A stretch of 64,000 bases of DNA from Rhizobium sp. BK399 (GTDB lineage: Bacteria > Pseudomonadota > Alphaproteobacteria > Rhizobiales > Rhizobiaceae), in contig NZ_JACIAH010000008.1 in assembly GCF_014194695.1 (NCBI RefSeq), positions 186,001-250,000 of the forward strand, written 5' to 3'. The notes under the pieces were generated by a model. That model was given only the letters and a program-made list of their open reading frames with translations. It ran no database searches and had not been told where the DNA came from. Positions 1 through 8,265 of this stretch are shown piece after piece (positions within the stretch are counted from its first letter, which is position 1; every line of letters starts with the position of its first letter). The position numbers and the translations under genes were made by a program.

Positions 1-243
1 GGGGCCGAGATCCCCGCAAACAGCCTTGCCGTCGGCTCCCCTGCCCGGGTCGTTCGCGAACTCAGCGAGAAGGAAATGGCCTGGAAACGCCAGGGCACGG
101 GCGTCTATCAACGCCTCGCACTTGAGGCCAGGGAAAAGCTTCAGCCAGCCCAGCCGCTTAGCGCGCCGGAGCCAGAGCGTCGACGCATCAGGGCCCCGGA
201 CTATGATCCCTTGATCCTGGAGCGGCTGAAATTCGGGGATTGA
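1..243 (+). CDS. paaY: Phenylacetate degradation protein PaaY, C-terminal part
   Basis: Reading frame 1 is open from the window edge to the TGA at 241-243 and gives the last 80 residues of a protein. It starts in the final left-handed beta-helix turn of a gamma-carbonic-anhydrase-type hexapeptide protein (AVGSPARVVREL) and continues into a helical tail (SEKEMAWKRQGTGVYQRLA). That tail, together with the downstream paa genes, fits PaaY, a thioesterase/acyltransferase-fold protein of aerobic phenylacetate breakdown. The rest of the gene, and probably paaABCDE, lies before the window. It converges on the TetR gene with only 6 bases between the stops. The family assignment is from the tail only, so a generic gamma-carbonic anhydrase remains possible. 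Confidence 0.75.
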   Translation, partial: GAEIPANSLAVGSPARVVRELSEKEMAWKRQGTGVYQRLALEAREKLQPAQPLSAPEPERRRIRAPDYDPLILERLKFGD

Positions 244-249
244 GTATCC

Positions 250-846
250 CTATCGGACAGCCTTTACGCCCTCGAGGATCAAGGTCGTGGCGATATCGGC
301 ATACTCGTCACGACTGACCGGGCCACCCGGGCGAAACCACATGTAGACCCAGTTCATCATGCCGAAGAGCGACATCGTAACGGGCATCAAGAGAGGTTTG
401 CTGGCGTTGAGATCCGGGTTGATCTCAATGATGGTGTTGGAGAAGCGCTTGACGATCCGACGCTCGATCGCGCGTAGCTCATCAAGCTGGTCCTGCGACA
501 GCGCACTCGTGCCGTTCAGCTGCACCTTGTGCTCGTTGTCGGCGTCTCTGTAGTTTTCAAGCACTTGCCGCACCAGCAACCGTAGACGCTGCTGGGGTGT
601 CGCCCCCGGCTCGTCTGCAGCGGCAACGGCGGCTTCCAGTTCCTCGAGATGGTTGCGAATGATGTCGAATATCAACGCGTCCTTGCTCGGATAATAGTGA
701 TAGAGGAGAGCCTTGGAGACGTTGCTGCGCGAGGCAATGTGGGCCATGGACGCTTTCTCCATCCCCATCTCTGCAAAGACGGCAGCGGCGCTGCTCAAAA
801 GGCTGCGTTGTTTTTCTTCAAAGTCGATCGCGCGCGTGCGTGCCAT
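250..846 (-). CDS. paaR: TetR-family repressor of the phenylacetate genes (PaaR-like)
   Basis: A 198-residue protein with an N-terminal TetR helix-turn-helix at about residues 12-58 (KASMAHIASRSNVSKALLYHYY) and a helical ligand-binding C-terminal domain. An in-frame upstream extension exists, but the ATG at 846 gives the usual TetR start and length. It is the last gene of the minus-strand paaG-paaI-paaK unit. TetR-family PaaR proteins repress paa genes in beta- and alphaproteobacteria and respond to phenylacetyl-CoA. By inference it binds the 12-base palindrome in the paaG/paaN promoter at 3591-3602. The symbol is given from context, as the ligand cannot be read from sequence. Confidence 0.75.
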   Translation of the reverse strand: MARTRAIDFEEKQRSLLSSAAAVFAEMGMEKASMAHIASRSNVSKALLYHYYPSKDALIFDIIRNHLEELEAAVAAADEPGATPQQRLRLLVRQVLENYRDADNEHKVQLNGTSALSQDQLDELRAIERRIVKRFSNTIIEINPDLNASKPLLMPVTMSLFGMMNWVYMWFRPGGPVSRDEYADIATTLILEGVKAVR

Positions 847-910
847 ATGATCCTGTGTCCCTGTCCTTCTCTCGCGCCCTCCACGCGATAAGCCGCTGTA
901 AGCTCTTAAT

Positions 911-944
911 GACGCTTCCCGACGTCTCCGTGCCGGGAAGCGTC
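911..944 (-). terminator. Hairpin between paaK and the TetR gene
   Basis: Perfect 11-base arms at 911-921 and 934-944 with a 12-base loop lie just after the paaK stop codon. There is no T run on the minus-strand side, so this may be a transcript-stabilising or partly terminating hairpin rather than a classical terminator. It would separate paaK from the repressor gene. Confidence 0.5.
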
Positions 945-949
945 TGTCC

Positions 950-2260
950 TTATTCCTTGGGTCTGTTGTCGACGACCCGTTTCGCCTTGCCCTCGGACCG
1001 GGCGACTCCACCCGGATCGCGAATCTCGATCTTTGTGGTAACACCAACGATGCTCTTGATGTAGTGGGCAAGGGATTTTGCCGATGAGGCGCGGGCGATT
1101 TCGTCGGCTGCGTCAGGCGTACACTCGACATGAACCGTCATCTGGTCCATCCGCCCGGCCCGATTGAGTTCGATCTGGAAGTGCGGGGCAAGGCCCTGAC
1201 ACTTGAGGATCTGCTCCTCGATCTGCGTCGGGAAGACGTTGACGCCGCGCAGGATCATCATGTCGTCGGAGCGGCCGGTAATCTTTTCGATGCGCCGCAT
1301 GGAACGGGCCGTGCCGGGCAGCAGCCGCGTCAGGTCGCGTGTGCGGTAGCGGATGATTGGCAGACCTTCCTTGGTCAAGGTCGTGAAGACGAGCTCGCCC
1401 ATCTCTCCGTCGGGAAGAACCTCGCCCGTCACCGGGTCGATAATTTCAGGATAGAAGTGGTCTTCCCAGATGTGCAGGCCGTCCTTGGTCTCGACGCACT
1501 CACTGGCAACGCCCGGTCCCATGACCTCGGAGAGGCCGTAGATATCGACGGCATGCATGTCGAACGACTGTTCGATCTCCTGGCGCATCGCATTGGTCCA
1601 GGGCTCGGCACCGAAGATGCCCACCGCCAGCGAACTTTCGCGCGGATCGATCCCCTGCCGACGAAACTCGTCCAGGATCGAAAGCATGTATGAGGGCGTG
1701 ACCATGATGATGCGGGGCTTGAAATCCTGCATCAGGATGACCTGCCGCTCCGTCATCCCACCGGACATCGGCACGACGGTACAGCCAAGCCGCTCGGCGC
1801 CGTAGTGGGCGCCAAGGCCACCGGTAAAGAGCCCGTAGCCGTAGGCAACATGCACCATGTCGCCTCTGCGGCCGCCGGCAGCCCGGATCGAACGCGCCAC
1901 CATGTCTGCCCAGGTGTCGATATCCTTTTGTGTGTAACCGACGACCGTCGGCTTGCCGGTGGTGCCCGAAGAACCATGGATGCGCACCAGCTTCTCCCTG
2001 GGCACGGCAAACATTCCGAACGGATAGGTGTCGCGAAGGTCCTTCTTGGTCGTGAACGGGAACTTCGCAAGATCGGCGAGCGACTTCAGATCCGAGGGGT
2101 GGATGCCTGCCTCATCGAAGCGGACACGGTAGAACGATGAGTTGTCATAGGCGTGGACCAGCGACCATTTCATCCGGTCAAGCTGGAGCGCGGCAATCTC
2201 GTCGCGCGATGCCCTTTCGATCGCGTCAAGGTCGCCGGGGCGTGGTGATAGGTCTTCCAT
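950..2260 (-). CDS. paaK: Phenylacetate-CoA ligase
   Basis: A 436-residue AMP-forming acyl-CoA synthetase, the usual PaaK length. It activates phenylacetate to phenylacetyl-CoA with ATP and CoA, the first step of the aerobic pathway. The AMP-binding motif SSGTTGKPT is at residues 97-105, YGLSEVMGPG at 241-250 and the RYRTRDL adenosine-binding motif at 304-310. A strong GGAGGAG ribosome site precedes the ATG at 2260. It follows paaI with a 33-base gap, so the two are probably cotranscribed. No missing residues were noticed. Confidence 0.95.
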   Translation of the reverse strand: MEDLSPRPGDLDAIERASRDEIAALQLDRMKWSLVHAYDNSSFYRVRFDEAGIHPSDLKSLADLAKFPFTTKKDLRDTYPFGMFAVPREKLVRIHGSSGTTGKPTVVGYTQKDIDTWADMVARSIRAAGGRRGDMVHVAYGYGLFTGGLGAHYGAERLGCTVVPMSGGMTERQVILMQDFKPRIIMVTPSYMLSILDEFRRQGIDPRESSLAVGIFGAEPWTNAMRQEIEQSFDMHAVDIYGLSEVMGPGVASECVETKDGLHIWEDHFYPEIIDPVTGEVLPDGEMGELVFTTLTKEGLPIIRYRTRDLTRLLPGTARSMRRIEKITGRSDDMMILRGVNVFPTQIEEQILKCQGLAPHFQIELNRAGRMDQMTVHVECTPDAADEIARASSAKSLAHYIKSIVGVTTKIEIRDPGGVARSEGKAKRVVDNRPKE

Positions 2261-2293
2261 GTCTGTCTCCTCCGAGATAAGCGGCCGGCGGCT

Positions 2294-2743
2294 TTACGCC
2301 TCGTCCGGCAAAAGAGTGCCCTTGACCGTGCGCGAATGGCCGCGGAATTCAGCAATGTGATCGCCATTCTGATTGGTCACGTTGATATCGTAGATCCCGC
2401 CGCGCCCGCGTCGCGAGACCTCGCGCGCGGTCGCCGTCAATCGGTCGCCGACAAAGGCGGGTGCGATGAAGGTGACCGAGCAATGCTGCGCGACGGCGCG
2501 CTGATTGTACGTGTTGCAGGCAAAGGCGAAGGCGGAATCGGCCAATGTGAAGATATATCCACCATGGCACGTTCCGTGTCCGTTGGTCATTTCGGGTCTG
2601 ATGATCATGGAGATCACCGAAAGGCCCGGCGCAACGCGGTCTCTTCTCATGCCAAGATGCCGGGTGGCATTGTCCTCATGCCACATCGCATCCGCGCAGG
2701 CATCGGCAAGCTCCTGTGCCGTCAGAACTACCCGGTCCGTCAT
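2294..2743 (-). CDS. paaI: Hydroxyphenylacetyl-CoA thioesterase PaaI
   Basis: A 149-residue hotdog-fold thioesterase. The core motif HGGYIFTLADSAFAFACN carries the catalytic Asp of the PaaI family. PaaI releases CoA from hydroxylated or dead-end phenylacetyl-CoA derivatives and so protects the CoA pool. The ATG at 2743 overlaps the paaG stop in an ATGA junction, which indicates translational coupling. Length and motif match the family closely. Confidence 0.92.
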   Translation of the reverse strand: MTDRVVLTAQELADACADAMWHEDNATRHLGMRRDRVAPGLSVISMIIRPEMTNGHGTCHGGYIFTLADSAFAFACNTYNQRAVAQHCSVTFIAPAFVGDRLTATAREVSRRGRGGIYDINVTNQNGDHIAEFRGHSRTVKGTLLPDEA

Positions 2744-3534
2744 CGTCCCTTAAACTCCGGCTTGCGCTTTTCCAGGAATGCGGCGACGCCTTCGGCATAA
2801 TCCGCGCTACGGCCGGCCTCGCGCTGCAGATCGCGTTCGAGTTCAAGCTGCTGATCCAGCGAATTGGTGGCAGCAGCCTGGAGGGCGCGCTTGGTCATGC
2901 CGAGACCCTTCGTTGGTCCGGCTGCCAGTCTGCTGGCAAGCGCATGGGCTTCATCCAGAAGTGCCGCATCGTCGACCACTTTCCAGATCAGGCCCCAGCT
3001 CGCCGCCGTTTCCGCATCGAGCGGTTCAGCCGTCAGTGCGAGCGCCTTGGCGCGCGCCTCTCCAAGCAGGCGTGGCAGGCTCCAGGTGCCGCCGGAGTCG
3101 GGTACCAGACCGATCTTCGCGAAGGCCTGGATGAAGCGAGCTGATCGTGCTGCCAGAGCGATGTCGCAGGCAAGCGCGATATTGGCGCCGGCGCCGGCGG
3201 CGACGCCATTCACCGCACAGACGACTGGTTTGTCGAGCGTCCTGATCAGCCGGATCAGCGGGTTGTAGAACAGTTCAATGGTACGTCCGAGGTCCGGGGC
3301 TATCCCACCCTTTCGCGGATCACGGTCACCGAGATCCTGCCCGGCGCAAAAGCCACGTCCTGCCCCGGTCAGGAGCACGGCGCGCACCGCCGCATCGTTG
3401 TGAGCGCGCTCGAAGCCGTTGCGCAGCGCCACATGCATCTCCTCGTTAAAGGCATTGAGTTTGTCTGGGCGATTGAGCGTCAAGGCAAGGACGCCATCGG
3501 CAAGCGCCGACAGGACGGTGTCGGATTCGGACAT
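2740..3534 (-). CDS. paaG: 2-(1,2-epoxy-1,2-dihydrophenyl)acetyl-CoA isomerase PaaG
   Basis: A 264-residue crotonase-fold enzyme, first gene of the minus-strand unit. It has the crotonase motifs NRPDKLNAFN near residue 21, FCAGQDLGDRD near 65 and an oxyanion-hole segment GVAAGAGANIALACD near 110. The C-terminal KPEFKGR is typical. PaaG isomerises ring-epoxy-phenylacetyl-CoA to the oxepin and also acts in the beta-oxidation part. The ATG at 3534 was chosen because GGAGGAAAC precedes it at good spacing; the open frame runs a further 17 codons upstream without such a site. PaaB/PaaF-like hydratases are alternatives, but the adjacent paaI and paaK favour PaaG. Confidence 0.88.
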   Translation of the reverse strand: MSESDTVLSALADGVLALTLNRPDKLNAFNEEMHVALRNGFERAHNDAAVRAVLLTGAGRGFCAGQDLGDRDPRKGGIAPDLGRTIELFYNPLIRLIRTLDKPVVCAVNGVAAGAGANIALACDIALAARSARFIQAFAKIGLVPDSGGTWSLPRLLGEARAKALALTAEPLDAETAASWGLIWKVVDDAALLDEAHALASRLAAGPTKGLGMTKRALQAAATNSLDQQLELERDLQREAGRSADYAEGVAAFLEKRKPEFKGR

Positions 3535-3579
3535 GTTTCCTCCAGTTCCGCCAGGATCGGGCGGTTCATTAAAAAACTC

Positions 3580-3611
3580 TTGCATAAACCGACCGGCCGG
3601 TCAATTATAAA
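3580..3611 (+). promoter_or_regulatory. paaN promoter with palindromic TetR-type operator
   Basis: The 100 bases between divergent paaG and paaN contain the perfect 12-base palindrome GACCGGCCGGTC at 3591-3602. On the paaN side a TTGCAT (3580-3585) and an AT-rich AATTATAAA (3603-3611) could be the -35 and -10 regions, so the palindrome would fill the spacer. TetR-family PaaR operators are GC-rich palindromes with ACCGA/CGGTC cores, so the neighbouring PaaR-like repressor is the probable ligand. The promoter elements are inferred. Confidence 0.6.
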
Positions 3612-3635
3612 TCCACACCACGCGAGGAACATATA

Positions 3636-5294
3636 ATGGATGCCCTTTTTGACCGCTACCAGCCGACCCTTGTGGCGGCCCTCAAGGCCACGCAGGACCG
3701 CGGCTATTGGTCGGCCTATCCTGAAATCCCAAGCGGCAAGATTTATGGCGAAACAGCCAAGGACGATGGTCTGGCGTCTTATAACGCCCAGCTTGGCAGG
3801 CCCTTCGACCTGCCCGGTCATCCTGGAAGTGGGATTGTCGGGGCCGAAGTTTCGCCATTCGGCCCGTCGCTCGGCGTCACTTATCCGGCGGCCGATGCAA
3901 ACAGCCTGATTGCCGCCTCGCAGGCTGCAGCATCCGCATGGGCAACTGCCCCGATCAAGACCCGTGTCGGCGTCTGCCTGGAAGTACTCGCACGTCTCAA
4001 TCACCGCAGCTTTGAGATCGCCAATGCTGTCATGCACACGACGGGGCAGTCCTTTGCCATGGCATTCCAGGCTGGGGGACCGCACGCGCAAGACCGCGGC
4101 CTTGAGGCCGTCGCCTATGCCTACGCGGAGATGAGCCGCACGCCTGCGCAGGCCGTGTGGTCGAAACCGCAGGGCAAAGCCGAGCCGATCGTTCTTCAAA
4201 AGCACTGGCGGGTCGTTCCCAGAGGTGTCTCGCTGGTGATCGGCTGCCAAACCTTTCCGACCTGGAACAGCTATCCGGGCCTGTTTGCCAGCCTCGCGAC
4301 CGGCAATACGGTCATCGTCAAGCCGCATCCAGGTGCAATTCTTCCTCTCGCGATCACCATTTCGGTTATTCGACAGGTGCTTGCGGAAGAAGGTTTTGAC
4401 CGCAATATCGCGCTTCTCGCACCGGACGCTCCGGGTGCAGAAATCACCGCTGGCCTCGTTCAGAGCGAAGCCGTTTCCATCATCGACTACACCGGCTCCA
4501 GCAGCTTTGGGGAGTGGGTGCGGCGGCATGCCGGAGAGGCGAAGGTCTACACCGAAGAAACCGGTGTCAATTCGGTGGTCGTCGCAACGACTGACGACTT
4601 TGCCGGCATGTGCGCGAATATTGCCTTTTCGCTTTCGCTCTATAGCGGCCAGATGTGCACCGCCCCGCAGAACATCTATGTCCCCCGGAGTGGCATCGCG
4701 ACGAACCAAGGCCATAAGGGTTTTGAGGACGTCGCGAAGGGAATTGCCTCGGCGATCGATGACCTTCTTGCCGATCCTGCGCGTGCTAACGGCGTCTGTG
4801 GCGCAATTGCCAATTCGGCAACCCTGGCGCGGATCGAGACAGCTCGCGGCCTTGGAACGCTCATTCGCGACTCTGCCCCGATCGATGCCGGGGATGCGCG
4901 CACGGCAACCCCTCTTATCCTTGGCGTGGATGCCGAAAAGACAGATGCACACGAGGAAGAACGCTTCGGTCCGATCGCCTTTGTCGTCGCGGTAGCCGAT
5001 GCGGCCGAAGGCATTGAGAGGGCGGCAAGCCTAGCCCGTCGAAAGGGTGCGATCACGGCGGCGCTCTATGATACGGATGACACCAGGATTGAGAACGCCG
5101 TAAACGCGTTTTGCAACGCTGGCGTCAACCTCTCGATCAATTTGACGGGAGGAATTTTCGTGAACCAGAGCGCTGCCTTCAGCGACTTCCACGTCACAGG
5201 TGCAAACCCGGCAGGTAATGCCAGCCTCACCGACGCCGCCTTCGTGGCAGAGCGGTTTAGCACAGTGATGTGGCGCCAACCGAGGACGGTCTGA
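3636..5294 (+). CDS. paaN: Phenylacetate pathway aldehyde dehydrogenase PaaN
   Basis: A 552-residue aldehyde-dehydrogenase-superfamily protein of the long PaaN type, which lacks the fused MaoC hydratase of PaaZ. The family is thought to oxidise the ring-opened semialdehyde-CoA of the phenylacetate pathway with NADP. The catalytic cysteine is C341 in SGQMCTAPQN, and the general-base glutamate lies in YTEETGVNS. The start is set 101 bases from paaG, with GAGGAA upstream of the ATG. Divergence from paaG across a shared operator ties it to the same regulon. Its length and motifs fit the stand-alone PaaN subfamily well; a separate hydratase would be needed elsewhere. Confidence 0.88.
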   Translation: MDALFDRYQPTLVAALKATQDRGYWSAYPEIPSGKIYGETAKDDGLASYNAQLGRPFDLPGHPGSGIVGAEVSPFGPSLGVTYPAADANSLIAASQAAASAWATAPIKTRVGVCLEVLARLNHRSFEIANAVMHTTGQSFAMAFQAGGPHAQDRGLEAVAYAYAEMSRTPAQAVWSKPQGKAEPIVLQKHWRVVPRGVSLVIGCQTFPTWNSYPGLFASLATGNTVIVKPHPGAILPLAITISVIRQVLAEEGFDRNIALLAPDAPGAEITAGLVQSEAVSIIDYTGSSSFGEWVRRHAGEAKVYTEETGVNSVVVATTDDFAGMCANIAFSLSLYSGQMCTAPQNIYVPRSGIATNQGHKGFEDVAKGIASAIDDLLADPARANGVCGAIANSATLARIETARGLGTLIRDSAPIDAGDARTATPLILGVDAEKTDAHEEERFGPIAFVVAVADAAEGIERAASLARRKGAITAALYDTDDTRIENAVNAFCNAGVNLSINLTGGIFVNQSAAFSDFHVTGANPAGNASLTDAAFVAERFSTVMWRQPRTV

Positions 5295-5406
5295 CCGGTT
5301 ACCAAGACGCCAACAACGCGAAGCCTTATTCCCTCCCTGCCCGCAATGACGGCATAGGAACGAACGGAACCAGACAGCTTTGCGATGCAGACGAGGATGC
5401 AAGCAA

Positions 5407-7461
5407 ATGACACTGACAATAAAACAGATCGGCAAGATCGCCGTCGTGACCGTTGATAACCCGCCGGTCAATGCCCTTTCGCAGGCTGTACGACAGGATC
5501 TTTGGAACGCCGCTGAGGCGCTCGACCGCGACCCCTCGGTTGACGCGGTGGTGCTGATCTGCGCCGGACGGACATTCATTGCCGGGGCCGATGTGAGCGA
5601 ATTCGGCAAACCGCCCCTCCCCCCTCACCTTCCAGACCTCGTCACGCGTATCGAGAAGACGGCCAAGCCGTGGGTCGCAGCAATCCACGGCAGTGCGCTC
5701 GGCGGAGGCTTCGAGATTGCACTCGGCTGCCGTTTTCGCGTGGCCTCGCCATCGGCGAGCATCGGTCTGCCAGAAGTACGGCTGGGGATCGTCCCGGGTG
5801 CTGGCGGCACGGTGCGCCTTCCGCGTCTGGCCGGAGCGGCGCTCGCCGCTGACATGGTCACGTCTGGCCAACCTGTCACGGCCCTGCGGGCTCGCGCGCA
5901 AGGGTTGATCGATGCCGTTGTCGAAGACGACCTGGAAAGCGGCGCGATCGACTTCCTCCGCCTGGCTCTCGCCCAACCCCTCCCGCCTCCCCTTTGCGAA
6001 CGGTACGTCCCTGCCGTGGAGGCGAGCTTTTGGGAGACAACTGCGAAATCAGTTGCGTTGCGCGCCAAGCGGGAACAGGCTCCCCTTCGGGCTCTCGACT
6101 GTATCCGCAAGGCCTGCGAATACGAGTTCGAGGCTGCAATGGAGTTTGAACGTGAGACATTCCTTGACTTGCGCGGCTCGCCCCAGGCTCGAGCCTTGCG
6201 TCACGTTTTCTTCGCGGAGCGTGCAGCACCAAGGCCGCCAGAGCTTCGCGCGACAGTCCCGCAATCGATCAGATCCGCTGCGGTGATTGGCGGCGGAACG
6301 ATGGGAGCCGGGATCGCTGCGGCACTTTGTGATGCCCAATTGCCAGTCACACTGGTCGAGCGTGACAGCGAGGCGCTCGACCGCGGGCTTTCCAATCTGC
6401 GCGCAATCTTCGAAAGCTCCGTCAAGCGCGGCAAGATCAGCCCCGATGTCGCGGAAGAGCGGCTTGCCGCAGTGACCGCCACGACCGACTACGGTGCCCT
6501 CGCTGACGTCGACCTCGTAATCGAGGCAGTCTTTGAGGATCTCGGCGTCAAGCGCGATGTCTTCGCCAGACTGTCGGCAGTCTGCCGCCCCGATACTTTG
6601 CTGGCCACCAACACCTCCTATCTCGATCCGGGGCAGATCGCGGCCGACATCGCGCATCCGGAGCGCTTTCTTGGCCTGCACTTCTTCAGTCCAGCTCAGG
6701 TGATGAAGCTGCTGGAGATCGTGCCAACACCGGATACGGCCCCGGTCACGCTCGCGACTGGCTTCGCACTCGCCCGCATGATGAACAAGATCCCGGTCCG
6801 TGCCGGCATCTGTGATGGCTTCATCGGCAACCGGATACTCAAGGTCACACGTGCACAGGCGGAACGCCTGCTGTTGTCGGGTGCAGAACCGCAGACCGTC
6901 GATTCCGCCATGCGTGCCTTTGGCCTGCCGATGGGGCCGTTCGAGGCGCAGGACCTTGGTGGTCTCGACATCGCTGCGTTTCAGCGTCGGGCTGCCCGCG
7001 TAAGGGGAGAGACGCCCTTTGCACCGGTCGCCGATCGGCTCTATGCCTTGGGACGTTTCGGGCAGAAGAGCGGTGGTGGCTGGTATGACTACGACAAGGG
7101 CGATCGGACGCCCAAGCCGTCCGTTGCAGTTGCTGGCATAATCGCTGCCGAAGCCTTGGCCACGCCGCAGCGACAGTGGAGCGAAGGCGAGATCGTTGAT
7201 TGCATCGTATTGCCCATGATCAACGAGGCCGCAAGAATCCTGGACGAGACGATTGCTGCGCGGTCTGAAGACATCGATCTCGTTCAAATTCACGGTTATG
7301 GATTCCCACGCTTCAGAGGCGGTCTGATGCATTACGCCGAGACACGGGGACTTGGGGATATCGTTGCGATACTCGAACGTTTTGCCAAAGAAGGCCTTGC
7401 TGAGCCTCCATGCGGCCTGCTCCGCAACAGCACAGGTTCTGGCCGCTTTGGTTTACCATAG
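5407..7461 (+). CDS. Bifunctional enoyl-CoA hydratase / 3-hydroxyacyl-CoA dehydrogenase
   Basis: A 684-residue multifunctional beta-oxidation protein of the FadB/FadJ type. Residues 1-190 form a crotonase domain with GSALGGGFEIALGC and PEVRLGIVPGAGG, which carry the two hydratase glutamates. An NAD-binding Rossmann motif GGGTMGAGIAAA begins near residue 294, followed by two 3-hydroxyacyl-CoA dehydrogenase C-terminal domains (LGLHFFSPAQVMKLLEIV, then ...GGGWYDY). In this position it would perform the hydration and oxidation steps normally given to PaaF and PaaH. The ATG at 5407 has GAGGA nine bases upstream; a start at 5380 in the same frame lacks homologous sequence. A role in general fatty-acid oxidation cannot be excluded. 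Confidence 0.88.
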   Translation: MTLTIKQIGKIAVVTVDNPPVNALSQAVRQDLWNAAEALDRDPSVDAVVLICAGRTFIAGADVSEFGKPPLPPHLPDLVTRIEKTAKPWVAAIHGSALGGGFEIALGCRFRVASPSASIGLPEVRLGIVPGAGGTVRLPRLAGAALAADMVTSGQPVTALRARAQGLIDAVVEDDLESGAIDFLRLALAQPLPPPLCERYVPAVEASFWETTAKSVALRAKREQAPLRALDCIRKACEYEFEAAMEFERETFLDLRGSPQARALRHVFFAERAAPRPPELRATVPQSIRSAAVIGGGTMGAGIAAALCDAQLPVTLVERDSEALDRGLSNLRAIFESSVKRGKISPDVAEERLAAVTATTDYGALADVDLVIEAVFEDLGVKRDVFARLSAVCRPDTLLATNTSYLDPGQIAADIAHPERFLGLHFFSPAQVMKLLEIVPTPDTAPVTLATGFALARMMNKIPVRAGICDGFIGNRILKVTRAQAERLLLSGAEPQTVDSAMRAFGLPMGPFEAQDLGGLDIAAFQRRAARVRGETPFAPVADRLYALGRFGQKSGGGWYDYDKGDRTPKPSVAVAGIIAAEALATPQRQWSEGEIVDCIVLPMINEAARILDETIAARSEDIDLVQIHGYGFPRFRGGLMHYAETRGLGDIVAILERFAKEGLAEPPCGLLRNSTGSGRFGLP

Positions 7462-7694
7462 TTGCGCGTTGGACCAAAGCTGCCAACCAGTCAACTGCTC
7501 TTGGTCCGGTGCGTCCTACGAGTCAACGTGCCTCGCTCTTTGAGAACGCCGCCAGACCGGGCGGCGCCACTTCGACAAATTCAAAAATCAACGGAGTGGC
7601 GATGGTCGGAGCAGAAGTTATGTCGCTGAGCGGTGACCTAACCGGGCCTGAAGAGGTCTGCGTTCGAGGCGCGATGCTGGGGTGGGCATTTGCC

Positions 7695-8147
7695 TTACCG
7701 GTCCGACACCAGTGTGGGTACTGGGAGAGGGTTGGAATTCTCATCGCGAATATCGAAGGCATAGCGCCCCCTCTCATCCAGCGACACCGAGTAACTCAGC
7801 CTGTCGCGGACAACGTTGTTTTCATCGAAGGTTAGGATCTTCGGCTTGATGGACGTCAGCTCCGCCTCGCCAAGATAGATCGAATTGCAAATGATTATTT
7901 GGTCGCCGGCCTGACATGTTCTAGCGGCCGCGCCATTCAAAATGCAGCATCGAGAGCCGCGTTCGCCAAGAATGACATATGTGGATATTCGCGCTCCAGA
8001 GTTTTTGTTCCAGATCTCGACAAACTCCATCGGCAGGATACCTGCCTCCTCGCAGTGGTCTGGATCGAGGGCGATCGACCCACGATAGTTCAAGTTCGCT
8101 TCTGTCACATAGATGCCGTGCAGCTTGCCGGCGACCACTTTTCTCAT
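7695..8147 (-). CDS. panD: Aspartate 1-decarboxylase
   Basis: A 150-residue PanD that decarboxylates aspartate to beta-alanine for pantothenate and CoA. The self-cleavage site is visible as NYRGSIALD with Gly23-Ser24; the serine becomes the catalytic pyruvoyl group. The core NGAAARTCQAGDQIIICNSIYL also fits the family. It is somewhat longer than the roughly 125-residue norm, with a C-terminal extension rich in acidic residues. It lies 118 bases after bioZ on the same strand, so it is probably the last gene of the biotin operon and links biotin and CoA precursor supply. Confidence 0.92.
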   Translation of the reverse strand: MRKVVAGKLHGIYVTEANLNYRGSIALDPDHCEEAGILPMEFVEIWNKNSGARISTYVILGERGSRCCILNGAAARTCQAGDQIIICNSIYLGEAELTSIKPKILTFDENNVVRDRLSYSVSLDERGRYAFDIRDENSNPLPVPTLVSDR

Positions 8148-8193
8148 ATTCCAACCTTTCTTTATCTCTCGCCGCGCCAGCCTTGCTGTCGCG

Positions 8194-8219
8194 CATGACG
8201 TCGATCGACGCGCGTCATG
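8194..8219 (-). other. Inverted repeat in the bioZ-panD gap
   Basis: The arms CATGACG (8194-8200) and CGTCATG (8213-8219) enclose a 12-base loop that itself contains TCGATCGA. It could form a hairpin in the bioZ-panD transcript and tune panD expression, or bind a dimeric regulator. There is no T run, so a strong terminator is unlikely. Confidence 0.35.
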
Positions 8220-8265
8220 ATGATCACCTGGTTAGCATGGGGCGGCCTTGCCCTGTCCTGATCGA

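Noticed and set aside
3480..4952. 490-codon open frame on the minus strand
   Set aside because: It lies opposite paaN, whose catalytic motifs are intact, and its own product is rich in Arg, Cys and Gly without any domain. It is a high-GC shadow frame.
6049..7332. 427-codon minus-strand frame
   Set aside because: It is antisense to the hydratase-dehydrogenase gene and has no recognisable motif.
7547..7566. GC-rich hairpin CGCCGCC/GGCGGCG after the hydratase-dehydrogenase gene
   Set aside because: The arms pair perfectly, but there is no T run on either strand and the site is far (86 bases) from the stop, so it was not called a terminator.
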